Below are positions 1 to 7,946 of a stretch of 64,000 bases of DNA, piece after piece; the first letter of the stretch is position 1; each line of letters opens with the position of its first letter. The position numbers were made by a program, and so were the translations under genes. The notes below the pieces were generated by a model. That model ran no database searches, was not told the DNA's origin, and was given only the letters and a program-made list of their open reading frames with translations. Source of the stretch: Allobosea sp. (GTDB lineage: Bacteria > Pseudomonadota > Alphaproteobacteria > Rhizobiales > Beijerinckiaceae); the NCBI RefSeq assembly GCF_030695125.1, contig NZ_JAUYTP010000012.1, positions 1 to 64,000 of the forward strand. Reading direction: 5' to 3'.

Positions 1-202
1 CCTTAGCACGATCCGTGCTGTCCCCCTGCGCGACGATTGCAGCGTCTGCGGTCTGGTTGATGACGTTCCGCAGCCCGGTTCGCAGGTTGACCGTGTTCGA
101 AGCCTTCAGGTTGAAGATCGACGACACCCCACCCGTGCCAAAGGTGACGGGCTTGCGGCCGAGTTTCAGCGGCGGCTCGGGGCCGAAGACGAACTGGGCC
201 AC
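1..202 (-). CDS. Phage protein with N-terminal GDS motif, possible SGNH/GDSL hydrolase (partial)
   Basis: The C-terminal part is cut by the window edge. The GTG start at 202 lies 5 bp after the stop of the preceding 86-aa gene. The visible 67 residues begin VAQFVFGPEPPLKLGRKPVT and end with AIVAQGDSTDRAK. The hydrophobic strand followed by GDS matches block I of SGNH/GDSL esterases, in which the serine is the nucleophile. Such enzymes are found in phage tail appendages. Only one of the four family blocks can be seen, so this is a weak family call. It is co-directional with the moron and tail genes. Confidence 0.45.
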   Translation of the reverse strand, partial: MAQFVFGPEPPLKLGRKPVTFGTGGVSSIFNLKASNTVNLRTGLRNVINQTADAAIVAQGDSTDRAK

Positions 203-206
203 GGGC

Positions 207-467
207 TCAGCTCTTCACGACCGTGACGACGGCCGTGGTCTCGGCCCGGACAAAGACCTTGTCGCCGGCGACGAGGCTGCCGAAGGATGCAACGTCGTCC
301 TCGGCGTCCAGCACCACGCCCTTCTTCGAATCCGCCGCCGGAGCCGCGGCCTGGACCGCGACATAGACCAGCCCGGTCGAGCGGCTCTGGACGCTCACCG
401 AGGCCGAGCCGGAGGCGACCTCCGCCCAGGTGGTGGTGACGTCGATCGGGTCCGAGGTCGTGGTCAT
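207..467 (-). CDS. Small phage protein, function unknown
   Basis: An 86-aa protein starting MTTTSDPIDVTTTWAEVA and ending in VVKS. It is rich in Val, Ala, Ser and Thr with alternating hydrophobic positions, which suggests a small all-beta fold. It carries no signal peptide or membrane segment. The gene lies just downstream of the terminator that ends the transglutaminase-like gene and almost touches the next gene, so it probably starts a new transcript with it. The composition resembles small beta proteins that accompany phage tail appendages, but I do not recognise a family. Confidence 0.6.
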   Translation of the reverse strand: MTTTSDPIDVTTTWAEVASGSASVSVQSRSTGLVYVAVQAAAPAADSKKGVVLDAEDDVASFGSLVAGDKVFVRAETTAVVTVVKS

Positions 468-484
468 GAGGAACTCCGGGCATG

Positions 485-505
485 AAAAAGCCGCCCGAAG
501 GCGGC
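485..505 (-). terminator. Rho-independent terminator after the transglutaminase-like gene
   Basis: Read on the minus strand: a perfect GCCGCC / GGCGGC stem with a TTCG tetraloop followed directly by TTTTTC. It lies 26 bp past the stop of the 531-1499 gene and upstream of the 86-aa gene. It isolates the exported protein as its own transcription unit. Confidence 0.85.
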
Positions 506-530
506 GGAGGATGGTGGGGACGGCTGGGCT

Positions 531-1499
531 TCAGGGGTAGAACACCGTGTCCCAGATCACCGGGTCGGTGACTTTCCAGACACCCGGCGAGAGGCTTTCA
601 AGCCATGCTCCCCGGTTCTCGGAGCCCGCCGGCAGTTTCCAGTAGGTCCGCGTGATCCCGTCGCCATCGAGCCGGTCGACGCCCACGGCCTGGAAGATGC
701 GGCGGTGCCAGGCGCGGCGGTCGGCATCGGTCAGCAGAAGCGCCTCGGCATAGCCCGTGGCGTCGAACCCGTAGGCTCCCGCGGTCTCGACGGCGTAACC
801 GTCCGAGGCGAGCAGCTCATAGGCGAAGGCGTCGGCCGCGATGGCGGGGATGGCGTCCCGGGCCGAAAGCCGCGCCCCGCCGGCGTCGCGGAACATCGTG
901 TTGAGCGAGACATCGGCCAGCACCCATTGGCCGGCGATCATGACCTCGACCGCGATATGCCCGTCGACATGATTGTTGGGCGCCTCCATGGTCAGGAAGC
1001 GCACCGTGCGATGCGGCACGCCGGAACCCGCCAGCAGCGCACCGGCGGTGAACTCGATCGTGTTGCCGCAGAGCAGCCGGAGCTTGCTGGTGCGCGCCTT
1101 GGTCGAGGCCCGCGCGACGAAGGCTGGGAGGCTCTCCCCCGCCAGCCGTTCGTCATTGTCCCCGAAGGTCGTCAGCCACGCCGCCGCGCTCAACAGCGCC
1201 ACCGGATCTCCGGCCGCGACCGTCATCCGCGTGGTGTTCACCATCGGGTTGAAGAAGACGTAATGCCCCGGCCGGGTCAGGTCGTAGACCAGCCCGTTAT
1301 GGCTGTAGAAGCCGGGCGGGAAGAGGAGCTGCGGCGCCCAGGCGATCGTCGGCGTGGCCGCGACGGGTTCGAGGATCTCCCGCTCGGCGCCCATGAACCG
1401 GGTGACGACCTGGCCGGGTGCGGCCGATGCAGGGTGAAAGGGAAAGACGGCGAGGCACAGCAGCGCAGCCGCGAGGGCGGCGCGAAGAAAGCCTTTCAT
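531..1499 (-). CDS. Exported transglutaminase-like cysteine protease-fold protein (phage moron)
   Basis: A 322-aa protein with a clear signal peptide (about residues 1-26, ending in PASAAPG), so it is predicted to leave the cytoplasm. A transglutaminase-like triad can be placed at Cys144 (in LLCGNTIEF), His181 (in DGHIAVEV) and Asp196 (in VLADVSLN). That is the Cys-His-Asp order and spacing of the transglutaminase/arylamine-acetyltransferase fold. The gene sits between the tail fibre gene and further appendage genes. It has a 303-bp upstream gap and its own downstream terminator, the layout of a moron that can be expressed from the lysogen. A role in wall or surface modification, or in superinfection exclusion, is inference only. 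The substrate is unknown. Confidence 0.75.
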   Translation of the reverse strand: MKGFLRAALAAALLCLAVFPFHPASAAPGQVVTRFMGAEREILEPVAATPTIAWAPQLLFPPGFYSHNGLVYDLTRPGHYVFFNPMVNTTRMTVAAGDPVALLSAAAWLTTFGDNDERLAGESLPAFVARASTKARTSKLRLLCGNTIEFTAGALLAGSGVPHRTVRFLTMEAPNNHVDGHIAVEVMIAGQWVLADVSLNTMFRDAGGARLSARDAIPAIAADAFAYELLASDGYAVETAGAYGFDATGYAEALLLTDADRRAWHRRIFQAVGVDRLDGDGITRTYWKLPAGSENRGAWLESLSPGVWKVTDPVIWDTVFYP

Positions 1500-1802
1500 G
1501 GTGGACCCGCTTGCAACGGCTTCTCACAGCCGCGCCAGGAAACGGTCCCGGCAGCCGGGGGGTGAGAACACGCAAGCGACGTGTCGAGCGCCTTTAGGCT
1601 TTCGCCCTGGACATATCGCCCGACCCCGGCCAAAGCCCGGATGATGCGCGGATGACGCGCATCGGCGAACGCCGGGCCAAGCTGCCCTGCGTCCGCCTTG
1701 CTTGATGGGTTCTCACACCCGTTGCGAATGAACCATTTTTGTCGGCCGGGTTCAACGGCCGCCGCAGCGTTTTCTCCCGGTGATCCGGACGGCGCGGAAG
1801 AA
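1500..1802. other. Intergenic region upstream of the exported moron
   Basis: A 303-bp stretch with no convincing gene. It probably carries the promoter of the transglutaminase-like gene, but I cannot place -35 and -10 boxes with confidence. A separated pair GTGAGAAC (1562-1569) and GTTCTCAC (1709-1716) forms a long-range inverted repeat. A CGGCCG hairpin occurs near 1744-1771. Neither has a following T-run that would make it a terminator for the tail fibre transcript. Confidence 0.5.
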
Positions 1803-2777
1803 TCAGCGCCCGATCAGGACGGCGGTCAGCGCGACAGGCATTTCCAGCGTCACGCCCGCGTTGTGTCCCGCCGAGACGCGGATCTTGTCTCCCGCGGCCA
1901 GCCGCACGGTCGCGGCTGCGGAAAAGAACGGACCGAGCACCGACACCGAGCTCGATGTCGTCTGGCCTGCAGCTTGGCTGACGTAGGTCGCACCGCCGTC
2001 CGTGGATTTGTCGATGTAGAGGACGGCGGCATAGGTCGCCGCCGTGCCGGACGACCCGGCCTTCGGCATGTTTGTGGTGAGAAGCGCCGAAATCGAATAG
2101 AGCCCGGCATCGGCGGCAGCGACGGTAAGAATACCGCCGGAGAAGGTGGACGCCACCAGGCCGTTGACGACGCTGCCATAGGCGGAGATCAGCGTGGCCG
2201 GGAAACCCGCCGAGGCGATGTTGTTGATCGCGGACGCCGCCTCGAGGCCATAGGTCGGCGCGGCGCGCTGCGCCACGACGATATCGCTCGGCAGCGGCGT
2301 GAGAATCCGGATGTTGGTTCCGTCATCGATCGTTGCATAGACCTTGCCGGATACGAGGTCGCCGACAGCCGGGTCCGCCCCATCCGCCTTCTTGATCCGC
2401 CGGTTGTCCAGCCCCGAGACGGCCATGTTGACCGTCGTCGAGGTGTTGGTCGCCGGGGCGACGATGTTGAGAACGCGTCCGGCGGCATAGGCATGCACCG
2501 CGAAGGATGGCGCCACAACCCAGGCATTGGCCGTGCCCGTCGCGACGGCATAGTTCATGCCCTTCTGGATCGTGCGGGCGAGCTGGACGCCGAGCGCGCC
2601 GTCGAGGGTGTAGCCGGCGCCCTCGACCGCCGCGCAGATCTCGTCGATGGTGTTCTGGTAGCCGCCGGCATCGAGCCAGGAGCCGCGCGCGGCGGTGCTC
2701 TGGTTGAAGTTGCGATGCGTGGCCGCGCCGAAGCCGTTGTTGGGCCCGGGATAGGCGATCGGTTCCCAGCGTTTCAT
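1803..2777 (-). CDS. Phage tail fibre / receptor-binding protein
   Basis: A 324-aa protein at the end of the baseplate gene run, the usual place for fibres. The N-terminal part has the Gly/Asn-rich opening typical of tail-fibre attachment regions (FGAATHRNFNQSTAARGSW). The middle is Thr/Val-rich beta sequence. The last 100 or so residues (from AGLYSISALLTT to LEMPVALTAVLIGR) have the strand pattern of a C1q/TNF-like jelly-roll head, including a VLYIDKSTDGG strand and a GDKIRVSA turn. C1q-like heads trimerise and often bind receptors. The head assignment comes from pattern only. No separate fibre-assembly chaperone is seen next to it. Confidence 0.75.
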   Translation of the reverse strand: MKRWEPIAYPGPNNGFGAATHRNFNQSTAARGSWLDAGGYQNTIDEICAAVEGAGYTLDGALGVQLARTIQKGMNYAVATGTANAWVVAPSFAVHAYAAGRVLNIVAPATNTSTTVNMAVSGLDNRRIKKADGADPAVGDLVSGKVYATIDDGTNIRILTPLPSDIVVAQRAAPTYGLEAASAINNIASAGFPATLISAYGSVVNGLVASTFSGGILTVAAADAGLYSISALLTTNMPKAGSSGTAATYAAVLYIDKSTDGGATYVSQAAGQTTSSSVSVLGPFFSAAATVRLAAGDKIRVSAGHNAGVTLEMPVALTAVLIGR

Positions 2778-2795
2778 CTTAAAGGCCGTTTCTTG

Positions 2796-3533
2796 TCAGA
2801 GGGTTTCGGGGTCGAGGATGCCCAGCGTGTGCGCGGGGCGGATGCGTTCGATCAGGCAGGTCAGGCCGGTGTCGTTGAGCTGGCCGAAGCCGAGCTGGTC
2901 GAAGCCGCTTTCGCCGCCGGCGACCCAGTCCAGCGACAGGCCCTCGCCTGCGAAGAGGAAGATGTGCGGCAGCCCCGGCGAGCCGAAGCCATCGGGCCCG
3001 CCGCAGTCGGACAGCCCGCATTCGAAGCCGAGCGGCTCGTCGATCGAGACACCCGCGAAGCCGGCGCGGCCGAGCACCGCCTCGATTTCGCGGCGGTTGG
3101 CCGTCTCCATCGGCGCGCGCGCGTCCAGCACGAGGGCGCGGCGCTCGGCGATTCCGGTGACTTCGGCGAGGCAGGCGTCCGGCAGCCCATGCTCGCGCTC
3201 GTGGTCCTCGACCAGCTCGGGCCGGCACTGGCTGACGAAGGCGCCATAGCGGGCGCGGTTCAGCCAGTCATGGATCTGCGCCATGGTTTCCGCCACGAGC
3301 CGCGGCAGGGCATGCCAGACGAAGGCGCCGAGGCCGGCCGCCTTCTCGTCCGGCCAGGCGCGGCCTCGGGGGAAGAGGCGCAGGCTCGGCAGCCAGAGAT
3401 CGGCCGCCGTCACGTCTGTGAGGCGGTCGGCTGTCGCCGGCGCCGCGCCGAGCCCGGGCCCGGCGTCCAGCGGCGGGGCATCGGCGACGCGGATCGGCAG
3501 CTGGCCGGGGACGACGGCGAAGGTGCGGCTCAT
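2796..3533 (-). CDS. Phage tail protein, Mu gp48 / YmfQ-like (DUF2313)
   Basis: A 245-aa protein directly after the baseplate J gene, where Mu carries gp48. The motif LFPRGRAWP near residue 55 and the segment with VDDHEREHGLP-type charge (here LVEDHEREHGLPD) are typical of the YmfQ family, which joins the baseplate to the tail fibres in contractile phages. The C-terminal third is Gly-rich and ends with a short motif around IRPAHTLGI, also characteristic. A 47-bp palindromic repeat separates it from gp47. The later part has variable sequence, as expected for a fibre-proximal protein. Confidence 0.8.
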   Translation of the reverse strand: MSRTFAVVPGQLPIRVADAPPLDAGPGLGAAPATADRLTDVTAADLWLPSLRLFPRGRAWPDEKAAGLGAFVWHALPRLVAETMAQIHDWLNRARYGAFVSQCRPELVEDHEREHGLPDACLAEVTGIAERRALVLDARAPMETANRREIEAVLGRAGFAGVSIDEPLGFECGLSDCGGPDGFGSPGLPHIFLFAGEGLSLDWVAGGESGFDQLGFGQLNDTGLTCLIERIRPAHTLGILDPETL

Positions 3534-3536
3534 CGT

Positions 3537-3583
3537 GGCATGGCCCCGAAAAGTGGGAACCGGTTTTCGGAAAAGGCCATGCC
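3537..3583. repeat. Rhizobiales-type intergenic palindrome inside the tail operon
   Basis: A near-perfect 47-bp inverted repeat. Outer arms are GGCATGGCC and GGCCATGCC. The inner core is CCGAAAAGTGGGAACCGG followed by TTTTCGG. I recognise this core from intergenic palindromes widespread in Rhizobiales chromosomes. It fills the short gap between the gp47-like stop and the gp48-like start and would form a long hairpin in the tail mRNA. Confidence 0.8.
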
Positions 3584-3585
3584 GG

Positions 3586-4656
3586 TCACGTCACCGTCAG
3601 CCCGCCGAAGACGGGGAATTCGCCGAGCGCCAGCGCCGTGTCGGTGTCGGGATCCGGAACAACCAGGCGGTGCCGGGTCTCGCCCAGCGCGCGCGACGCG
3701 GCTTCCGAGAGCCAGGATGTCGGGAATGTCTCAGCCCCGGCCGAGACGAAGGCGCGCTCGTCGAACATGTCGAGCATCTCGGCAGTGATCTCGGCCCGCG
3801 TCGCGGCGCTGTCGGTCTCCAGCTGCGCGATCGTCACCGGAATCGACTTCGCCGTCGCCTGGACGACGACGACGGTGGCCGTCAGCGGCCGGCGTGTCTC
3901 GAGATGCTCGGCGCAGCGCAGCACATCCGCCGGCGACGGGATGCGGTCCGCACCGGAGCCCTCGAGCAGCGGATAGACCGTGACGGTGCCGATCTCCGGC
4001 GTCGCGGCGAAGACCTGCGCGGTGGCGAAGCCGGCGACCTCGCCGACCCAGACCTGATAGTCGGCCTTGGCCCCGCCGCGAGGCTTGTTGCGCTTGCGGA
4101 AGATCAGGCGCTTGCGATAGGCCGAATCAATCTCCTTCTCGACGCCGCCCGACAGGCCGAGCGGGCCGATCTCGCCGTCCTGGGTGACACCTTCGACGGA
4201 ATCGCGAAGGCGGACAGTGGCCTCCGCCGGCAGGTTGCCGCGCGCGCCGGTCTCGGTCGCGTCGATCTGGGCGGTGACGCTGTTGCCGACGGCTGTCGCC
4301 GCACTGCGCACCGTGAAGGCGAGGCCGCCGGCGTCGACCACGGTCCCGGCCGGGACGATCGAGCCATCCGTCGCCGCGAAGATCGCGATGCCGGTCGCTG
4401 CGGTCGCCGGCTTGCGGCCGAGCCCGATCTCGTAGCCATGCAGATCGAGCATGTCGTCTTCTGCGGTGGTGACGAAGATCTGCTTGTAGATCCACTCCGC
4501 GCGCAGGTTGCCCTGCGAGGCGGCCATGGCCATCACCTTGACGAAGACGGTCCAGTTGTTGGGCCAGATGTCGGCTCGCGCGCCGGACAGCGCGGTCGCA
4601 ACGACGCCGCGCAGCCAGCGCGAGGTTGCGTCCAGCGTCGGAATGGTCAGGGCCAT
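3586..4656 (-). CDS. Baseplate assembly protein J-like (Mu gp47)
   Basis: A 356-aa protein of the baseplate J family, a wedge component that helps form the outer ring of contractile tails. Visible hallmarks are an N-terminal LTIPTLDATSRWLRGVVAT segment, the motif LDLHGYEIGLGRKPATAATG (near residues 70-90), and the run ETGARGNLPAEATVRL, which is strongly conserved in the family. A VGEVAGFATAQVFA stretch follows. Length agrees with Mu gp47. It lies between gp46 and gp48-like genes in Mu order. Confidence 0.92.
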   Translation of the reverse strand: MALTIPTLDATSRWLRGVVATALSGARADIWPNNWTVFVKVMAMAASQGNLRAEWIYKQIFVTTAEDDMLDLHGYEIGLGRKPATAATGIAIFAATDGSIVPAGTVVDAGGLAFTVRSAATAVGNSVTAQIDATETGARGNLPAEATVRLRDSVEGVTQDGEIGPLGLSGGVEKEIDSAYRKRLIFRKRNKPRGGAKADYQVWVGEVAGFATAQVFAATPEIGTVTVYPLLEGSGADRIPSPADVLRCAEHLETRRPLTATVVVVQATAKSIPVTIAQLETDSAATRAEITAEMLDMFDERAFVSAGAETFPTSWLSEAASRALGETRHRLVVPDPDTDTALALGEFPVFGGLTVT

Positions 4657-4677
4657 GTCGGGTTCACGCTTTCGAGG

Positions 4678-5220
4678 TCATGCGCCGGCGCCCGAGGCGA
4701 CGGCACCCAGGGCTTCCCAGAGGCCCGCGAAGGGGCCCGAATAGAGGATCGAGCCGTCGGGCCGGGCGATCGTGATGCTGCGGCGGATCCGGGTCTCGGC
4801 CGGGTCCGCTTCGGCCTCGACGGTCACGTCGCCGATGATGCCCTGGTCCTGCAGCGGCTTCAGCGCGACCTGGGCGGCCTCGATCACGCGGCGGGCATTG
4901 TCCTCATCCGTCGGGTGCCGGAAGGCGACCCAGGTCGTCGAGCCGAGTGGTGCCTCGCCGGCGGCGACGTCGACATCGAAGCCGTCGCCGGGCCAGCCGC
5001 GCAGATCATAGGCCGCCGGGTCCAGCGGATCGCGCGGGCCCCGCGCGTCGCTTTCGAGCGACAGCACCAGCGCCGTCAGCAGCGGATTGCGGGCGACGAG
5101 GCCGGCCGGGTTGCCGGCATCGGTGAGCGGCGCCAGCGCCATGTCGCCACGCTCGCCGTTCCACAGGATATCGGGGCCGGCGCCCTGCGGCACCAGCGCG
5201 TCGACCAGTAGGCGCGTCAT
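4678..5220 (-). CDS. Phage GP46 family baseplate protein
   Basis: A 180-aa protein at the Mu gp46 position between gp45 and gp47. It includes the family feature LVTALVLSLESDARGPRD (here from LLTALVL, about residue 48), followed by LDPAAYDLRGWPGD. In this family a ring-plug or wedge role in the contractile baseplate is assumed. Its start codon overlaps the stop of the gp45-like gene by one base, so the two are translationally coupled. Confidence 0.88.
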   Translation of the reverse strand: MTRLLVDALVPQGAGPDILWNGERGDMALAPLTDAGNPAGLVARNPLLTALVLSLESDARGPRDPLDPAAYDLRGWPGDGFDVDVAAGEAPLGSTTWVAFRHPTDEDNARRVIEAAQVALKPLQDQGIIGDVTVEAEADPAETRIRRSITIARPDGSILYSGPFAGLWEALGAVASGAGA

Positions 5221-5699
5221 CAGGAAACCTTGGCGAAGACGAAGGGCGAGGCGCCGGCCTCGGTCATGACGCGGGCGAAGACCCCGCCATCGGCAGGGTC
5301 ACCGCCGAGATAAACCTTGCCGCCGGCGGCCTTGGGCTTCAGCACCTGGTCGCCATTGGCCTTCATGCCGAAGGTCTGGCCGTCGCCGCCTTCAAGCGAG
5401 ATGGCGCCTCCGGGCTTCAGGTTGAGCTTCTGGCCATCCGGCCCGTACAGGATCTTGCTCCCGCCTGGCTGGTCGGACGGGCGCTTGTCCGGGTTTTCCA
5501 GCCCCGCGACGATGCCCCGCTCGCGCGAGCCGGCGAACTGGGCCCAGCCGAGCGAGCCGACCTCCGGCACCGTCGTCAGCCCGTCCGGCTGCGGGCGCAT
5601 CAGGTTTTCCAGCCGCTCGCCGCCTTCGCCGCGGCCGGTGACCTTCTGGATCGGTCCGCTGTCGTCGACGCTGATGACGCGGAAACGGACCAGGCTCAC
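5220..5699 (-). CDS. Baseplate assembly protein V / spike (Mu gp45)
   Basis: A 159-aa protein. I chose the GTG at 5699 because it overlaps the upstream stop by four bases (GTGA). The longer open frame upstream lies wholly inside the hub gene. It starts VSLVRFRVISVDDSGPIQKV, an OB-fold-like opening. A repeated turn pattern follows (LYGPDGQKLNL, GGAISLEGGDGQTFGM, GDQVLKP, GGKVYLGGDP), consistent with the beta-helical membrane-piercing spike of Mu gp45. Length is a little shorter than Mu gp45. Confidence 0.85.
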   Translation of the reverse strand: MSLVRFRVISVDDSGPIQKVTGRGEGGERLENLMRPQPDGLTTVPEVGSLGWAQFAGSRERGIVAGLENPDKRPSDQPGGSKILYGPDGQKLNLKPGGAISLEGGDGQTFGMKANGDQVLKPKAAGGKVYLGGDPADGGVFARVMTEAGASPFVFAKVS

Positions 5700-6799
5700 G
5701 ACAGCTCCTCGTATTTCGCCTTCTTGGTCGAGACCTTCCACGCCTCGCCGGACTTGCCCTTGGCGTCCTTGCCGCCGAGGCTGCGCGGATCGACCATGGT
5801 CAGGCGGGCGAGCTGGTGTTCCTTCGACCAGGAGAGCTGTCCGCTCTTGATCGTCATGTCCTGCTCGAGCTCGAAGTCGCCGGCGACGACATAGCGAACG
5901 AAGCCGGCCGACCAGAGCCTGCCGTCGGGATCGCGCCATTCCGGCGTCGCCAGCACGATCTGGGTGCCGTTGCCGGCGTCGCCGCCGGCGCCCCGGCGAT
6001 CGTCCCATTCCGCGCGCTGCTTCAGGTCGGCGTCGTCGCCGTCATGCTCCATGCGGCGGATGTCGATGCGCAGCCGGCGGATGGCCTCGTTCTCGACGAT
6101 GGCATAGCCGTCCGTCTCGTCCTTGCCCTTCCCGCCCTTGTAGCGCTGCCCGTAATAGTGGGTCTGCGAGAACTGGCCGATCTCGCTGTCCTCGAACTGC
6201 AGCGTGGTGGCGTTGGCGTCGTCGCGATCGTCGCCGACGATGAAGGAGCCCGGGTGGCGGCCGCGCGTGCCCTTGTAGAGCACGACGCCGCCATCGGAGG
6301 CGCCGGTCATCAGCAGCCCGGTCTTGCGGGCGCGCTCCTCGACGACGTCGAAGGCGCGCTCGCCGGGCGCCCAGGCGATGTCCATCTCGCGGCTGTCGGC
6401 CTCGACCTTGACCTTGATGCCATAGGGCTTGAACAGCGTGTCGGCCGCGGCGCCGAGCTTCTGCTTTTTCAGGTTGTAGCCGTGCTTGCGCCCGTCGGCG
6501 GCGCACTCCACCGCGTCGCAGGCCTTGCTTTCGATCTGCAGGAAGCGCCGCAGTGCCGGCTTCGCCTCATCGCCATAGGTCCGCCGAACGCGCCCGGTGA
6601 CGATCGTCTCAGCTCCGCCGCCCGGCAGCAGCGCCTTCAGCACGGCCTCGCTGCCCTTCTTCGTCAGCGCGCCCTTCTGCTCATGCACACCGGCGACGAC
6701 CTTGAGCAGCGCGCCCTTGCCGTCGAAGCTGTATTCGATCGAGAGCAGGCCGGGATGCGCCAGCCCGTCGATCTCGAGGATCAGTTCCTCGCGCATCAT
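5696..6799 (-). CDS. Baseplate hub protein, Mu gp44 / late-control D family
   Basis: A 367-aa protein matching the Mu gpP (gp44) hub family that carries the spike. Sequence signs are the N-terminal LILEIDGLAHPGLLSIEYSF, a central segment with SREMDIAWAPGERAFDVVEE and LLMTGASDGGVVLYKG, and the C-terminal REHQLARLTMVDP-like end (here WSKEHQLARLTMVDPRSL). It sits between the DNA-circulation protein and the spike, overlapping each by four bases. Confidence 0.88.
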   Translation of the reverse strand: MMREELILEIDGLAHPGLLSIEYSFDGKGALLKVVAGVHEQKGALTKKGSEAVLKALLPGGGAETIVTGRVRRTYGDEAKPALRRFLQIESKACDAVECAADGRKHGYNLKKQKLGAAADTLFKPYGIKVKVEADSREMDIAWAPGERAFDVVEERARKTGLLMTGASDGGVVLYKGTRGRHPGSFIVGDDRDDANATTLQFEDSEIGQFSQTHYYGQRYKGGKGKDETDGYAIVENEAIRRLRIDIRRMEHDGDDADLKQRAEWDDRRGAGGDAGNGTQIVLATPEWRDPDGRLWSAGFVRYVVAGDFELEQDMTIKSGQLSWSKEHQLARLTMVDPRSLGGKDAKGKSGEAWKVSTKKAKYEELS

Positions 6800-7242
6800 G
6801 CCGCGTCATCCGGCAGCGGGGCCAGGATCTCGACCGGCATGAACTCCGGGCAGCGCGCATTGTTGAGGCGCACCAGCTCGGCCGCGCGCGTGGTGTCGCC
6901 GTAGAGCTGCCAGGCGAGCAGGCAGGCGGGCTGGCTCTGGCCGGTGACCACCCGGGCGAGCGGCTTCAGCGACAGGATCTCGGCGTCGATGGCGGCAAGA
7001 GCCTGGCCATAGGTGCCGACGACGACCGTCAGAAGCTCGGTCTCGGTCGCGGCGCGATCGAGCAGAGGCTCCATCACCGCGACGAGCCGGGCACGGGCCT
7101 GCTGCGCCTGCTGGCGCGTGGCGAAGTCGAGGCGCAGGACACCGCGGGCGAAGGCGAGCGCCGCCAGGAGGCGAGCGAAGACGGCCGCCTGCTCGCGGCC
7201 GCGGGCCTCCAGGATGCGGGAGGTCGAGCGGGGGGCGCTCAT
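6796..7242 (-). CDS. C-terminal half of Mu gp43-type DNA circulation protein, as a separate gene
   Basis: A 148-aa protein. The ATG at 7242 overlaps the stop of the upstream gene by four bases. It begins MSAPRSTSRILEARGREQAA. It is mostly alpha-helical and ends with AAELVRLNNARCPEFMPVEI, a motif that resembles the C-terminus of Mu gp43-like tail proteins. In Mu, gp43 is one long chain. Here the N-terminal DNA_circ domain and this part are separate coupled genes. Function in the baseplate or tail interior is inferred from position. Confidence 0.65.
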   Translation of the reverse strand: MSAPRSTSRILEARGREQAAVFARLLAALAFARGVLRLDFATRQQAQQARARLVAVMEPLLDRAATETELLTVVVGTYGQALAAIDAEILSLKPLARVVTGQSQPACLLAWQLYGDTTRAAELVRLNNARCPEFMPVEILAPLPDDAA

Positions 7243-7946
7243 GCCGCGGCTCGCTCCTCGAGCGCCGTCAGGCCGGCGTCGCCGGCGACCGAGAGCGCCT
7301 CGACGATCGCCGCCTGCCCGGCCCAGCCGGCCGCCGTCTGCACGGCCTCGACGACCTCGGTCTCGGCCGTGATGGCCAGCGCGTCGGCCTTGAGGGCGAC
7401 GAGCCGGGCGGCGCCTTCCCGGGCGAAGGCGGTCGCCTCGTAAAGCCCCGGCCCGCGCAGATCCGCCGCGACACTGTCGAGCCGCACGCCGGCGGCCGTG
7501 GCGAGGCTGGCGACCGTGCCGAGCGCATCGACCAGAAGGCGCTCGGCCAGGCCGAGGCTGAGGCCTGCGCCGGCAGCCGGCCCGTCCTCGACGAACTCCA
7601 CGCGGAAGGTGAAGTAGCCGAGCTTGTCCCATTCCCATGTCGATTCCGGCGCCCTCGCCCAGGCCATCACCGGGCGGCGCTGCGGCAGGATCAGCAGGCC
7701 GGCGCCGTCCGCCTCGAGCGCGGCTTCGAGCGCCCGCATCCGCGCTTCGACATTCGCCTCGTCGGCGACATAGAGATCCTCGCGATAGGTTACCGCCTTG
7801 CGGCCGAGATTGATGACGCTCCAGCGGTCGGACGCCGGATACTCGTCGACCTGGAGCGAGCGTGGGAAAGCGCGGGTGCCTCGGCGCGCGAAAAAGGGTA
7901 CGCCGCGGAAAGAGGCCGGGCGCAGGAAGCCGCCGGGGGTGGCCAT
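7239..7946 (-). CDS. DNA circulation protein, N-terminal domain (Mu gp43)
   Basis: A 235-aa protein with the DNA_circ_N signature. The N-terminus has RPASFRGVPFFARRGTRAFP, followed by LGRKAVTYREDLYVADEANV, and then a WEWDKLGYFTFRVEFVEDGP stretch where the family usually turns helical. Members sit between the tape measure and the hub in Mu-like phages and are thought to be baseplate components; the older 'DNA circularisation' name is historical. The chain stops before the usual C-terminal region, which is encoded by the next gene. Confidence 0.85.
   Translation of the reverse strand: MATPGGFLRPASFRGVPFFARRGTRAFPRSLQVDEYPASDRWSVINLGRKAVTYREDLYVADEANVEARMRALEAALEADGAGLLILPQRRPVMAWARAPESTWEWDKLGYFTFRVEFVEDGPAAGAGLSLGLAERLLVDALGTVASLATAAGVRLDSVAADLRGPGLYEATAFAREGAARLVALKADALAITAETEVVEAVQTAAGWAGQAAIVEALSVAGDAGLTALEERAAA

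Noticed and set aside
1562..1716. Regulatory inverted repeat GTGAGAAC / GTTCTCAC
   Set aside because: Only 8 bp, separated by about 140 bp; could be chance, so only noted in the intergenic description.
1698..3788. Long open frame (696 aa) on the plus strand across the tail fibre and gp48-like genes
   Set aside because: It is antisense to clear phage tail genes, has an Arg/Gly/Ala-biased composition, and only arises because of high GC content.
3283..5211. Long plus-strand frame (642 aa) across gp46/gp47
   Set aside because: Same reason: antisense to well-matched baseplate genes and no ribosome-binding site or domain.
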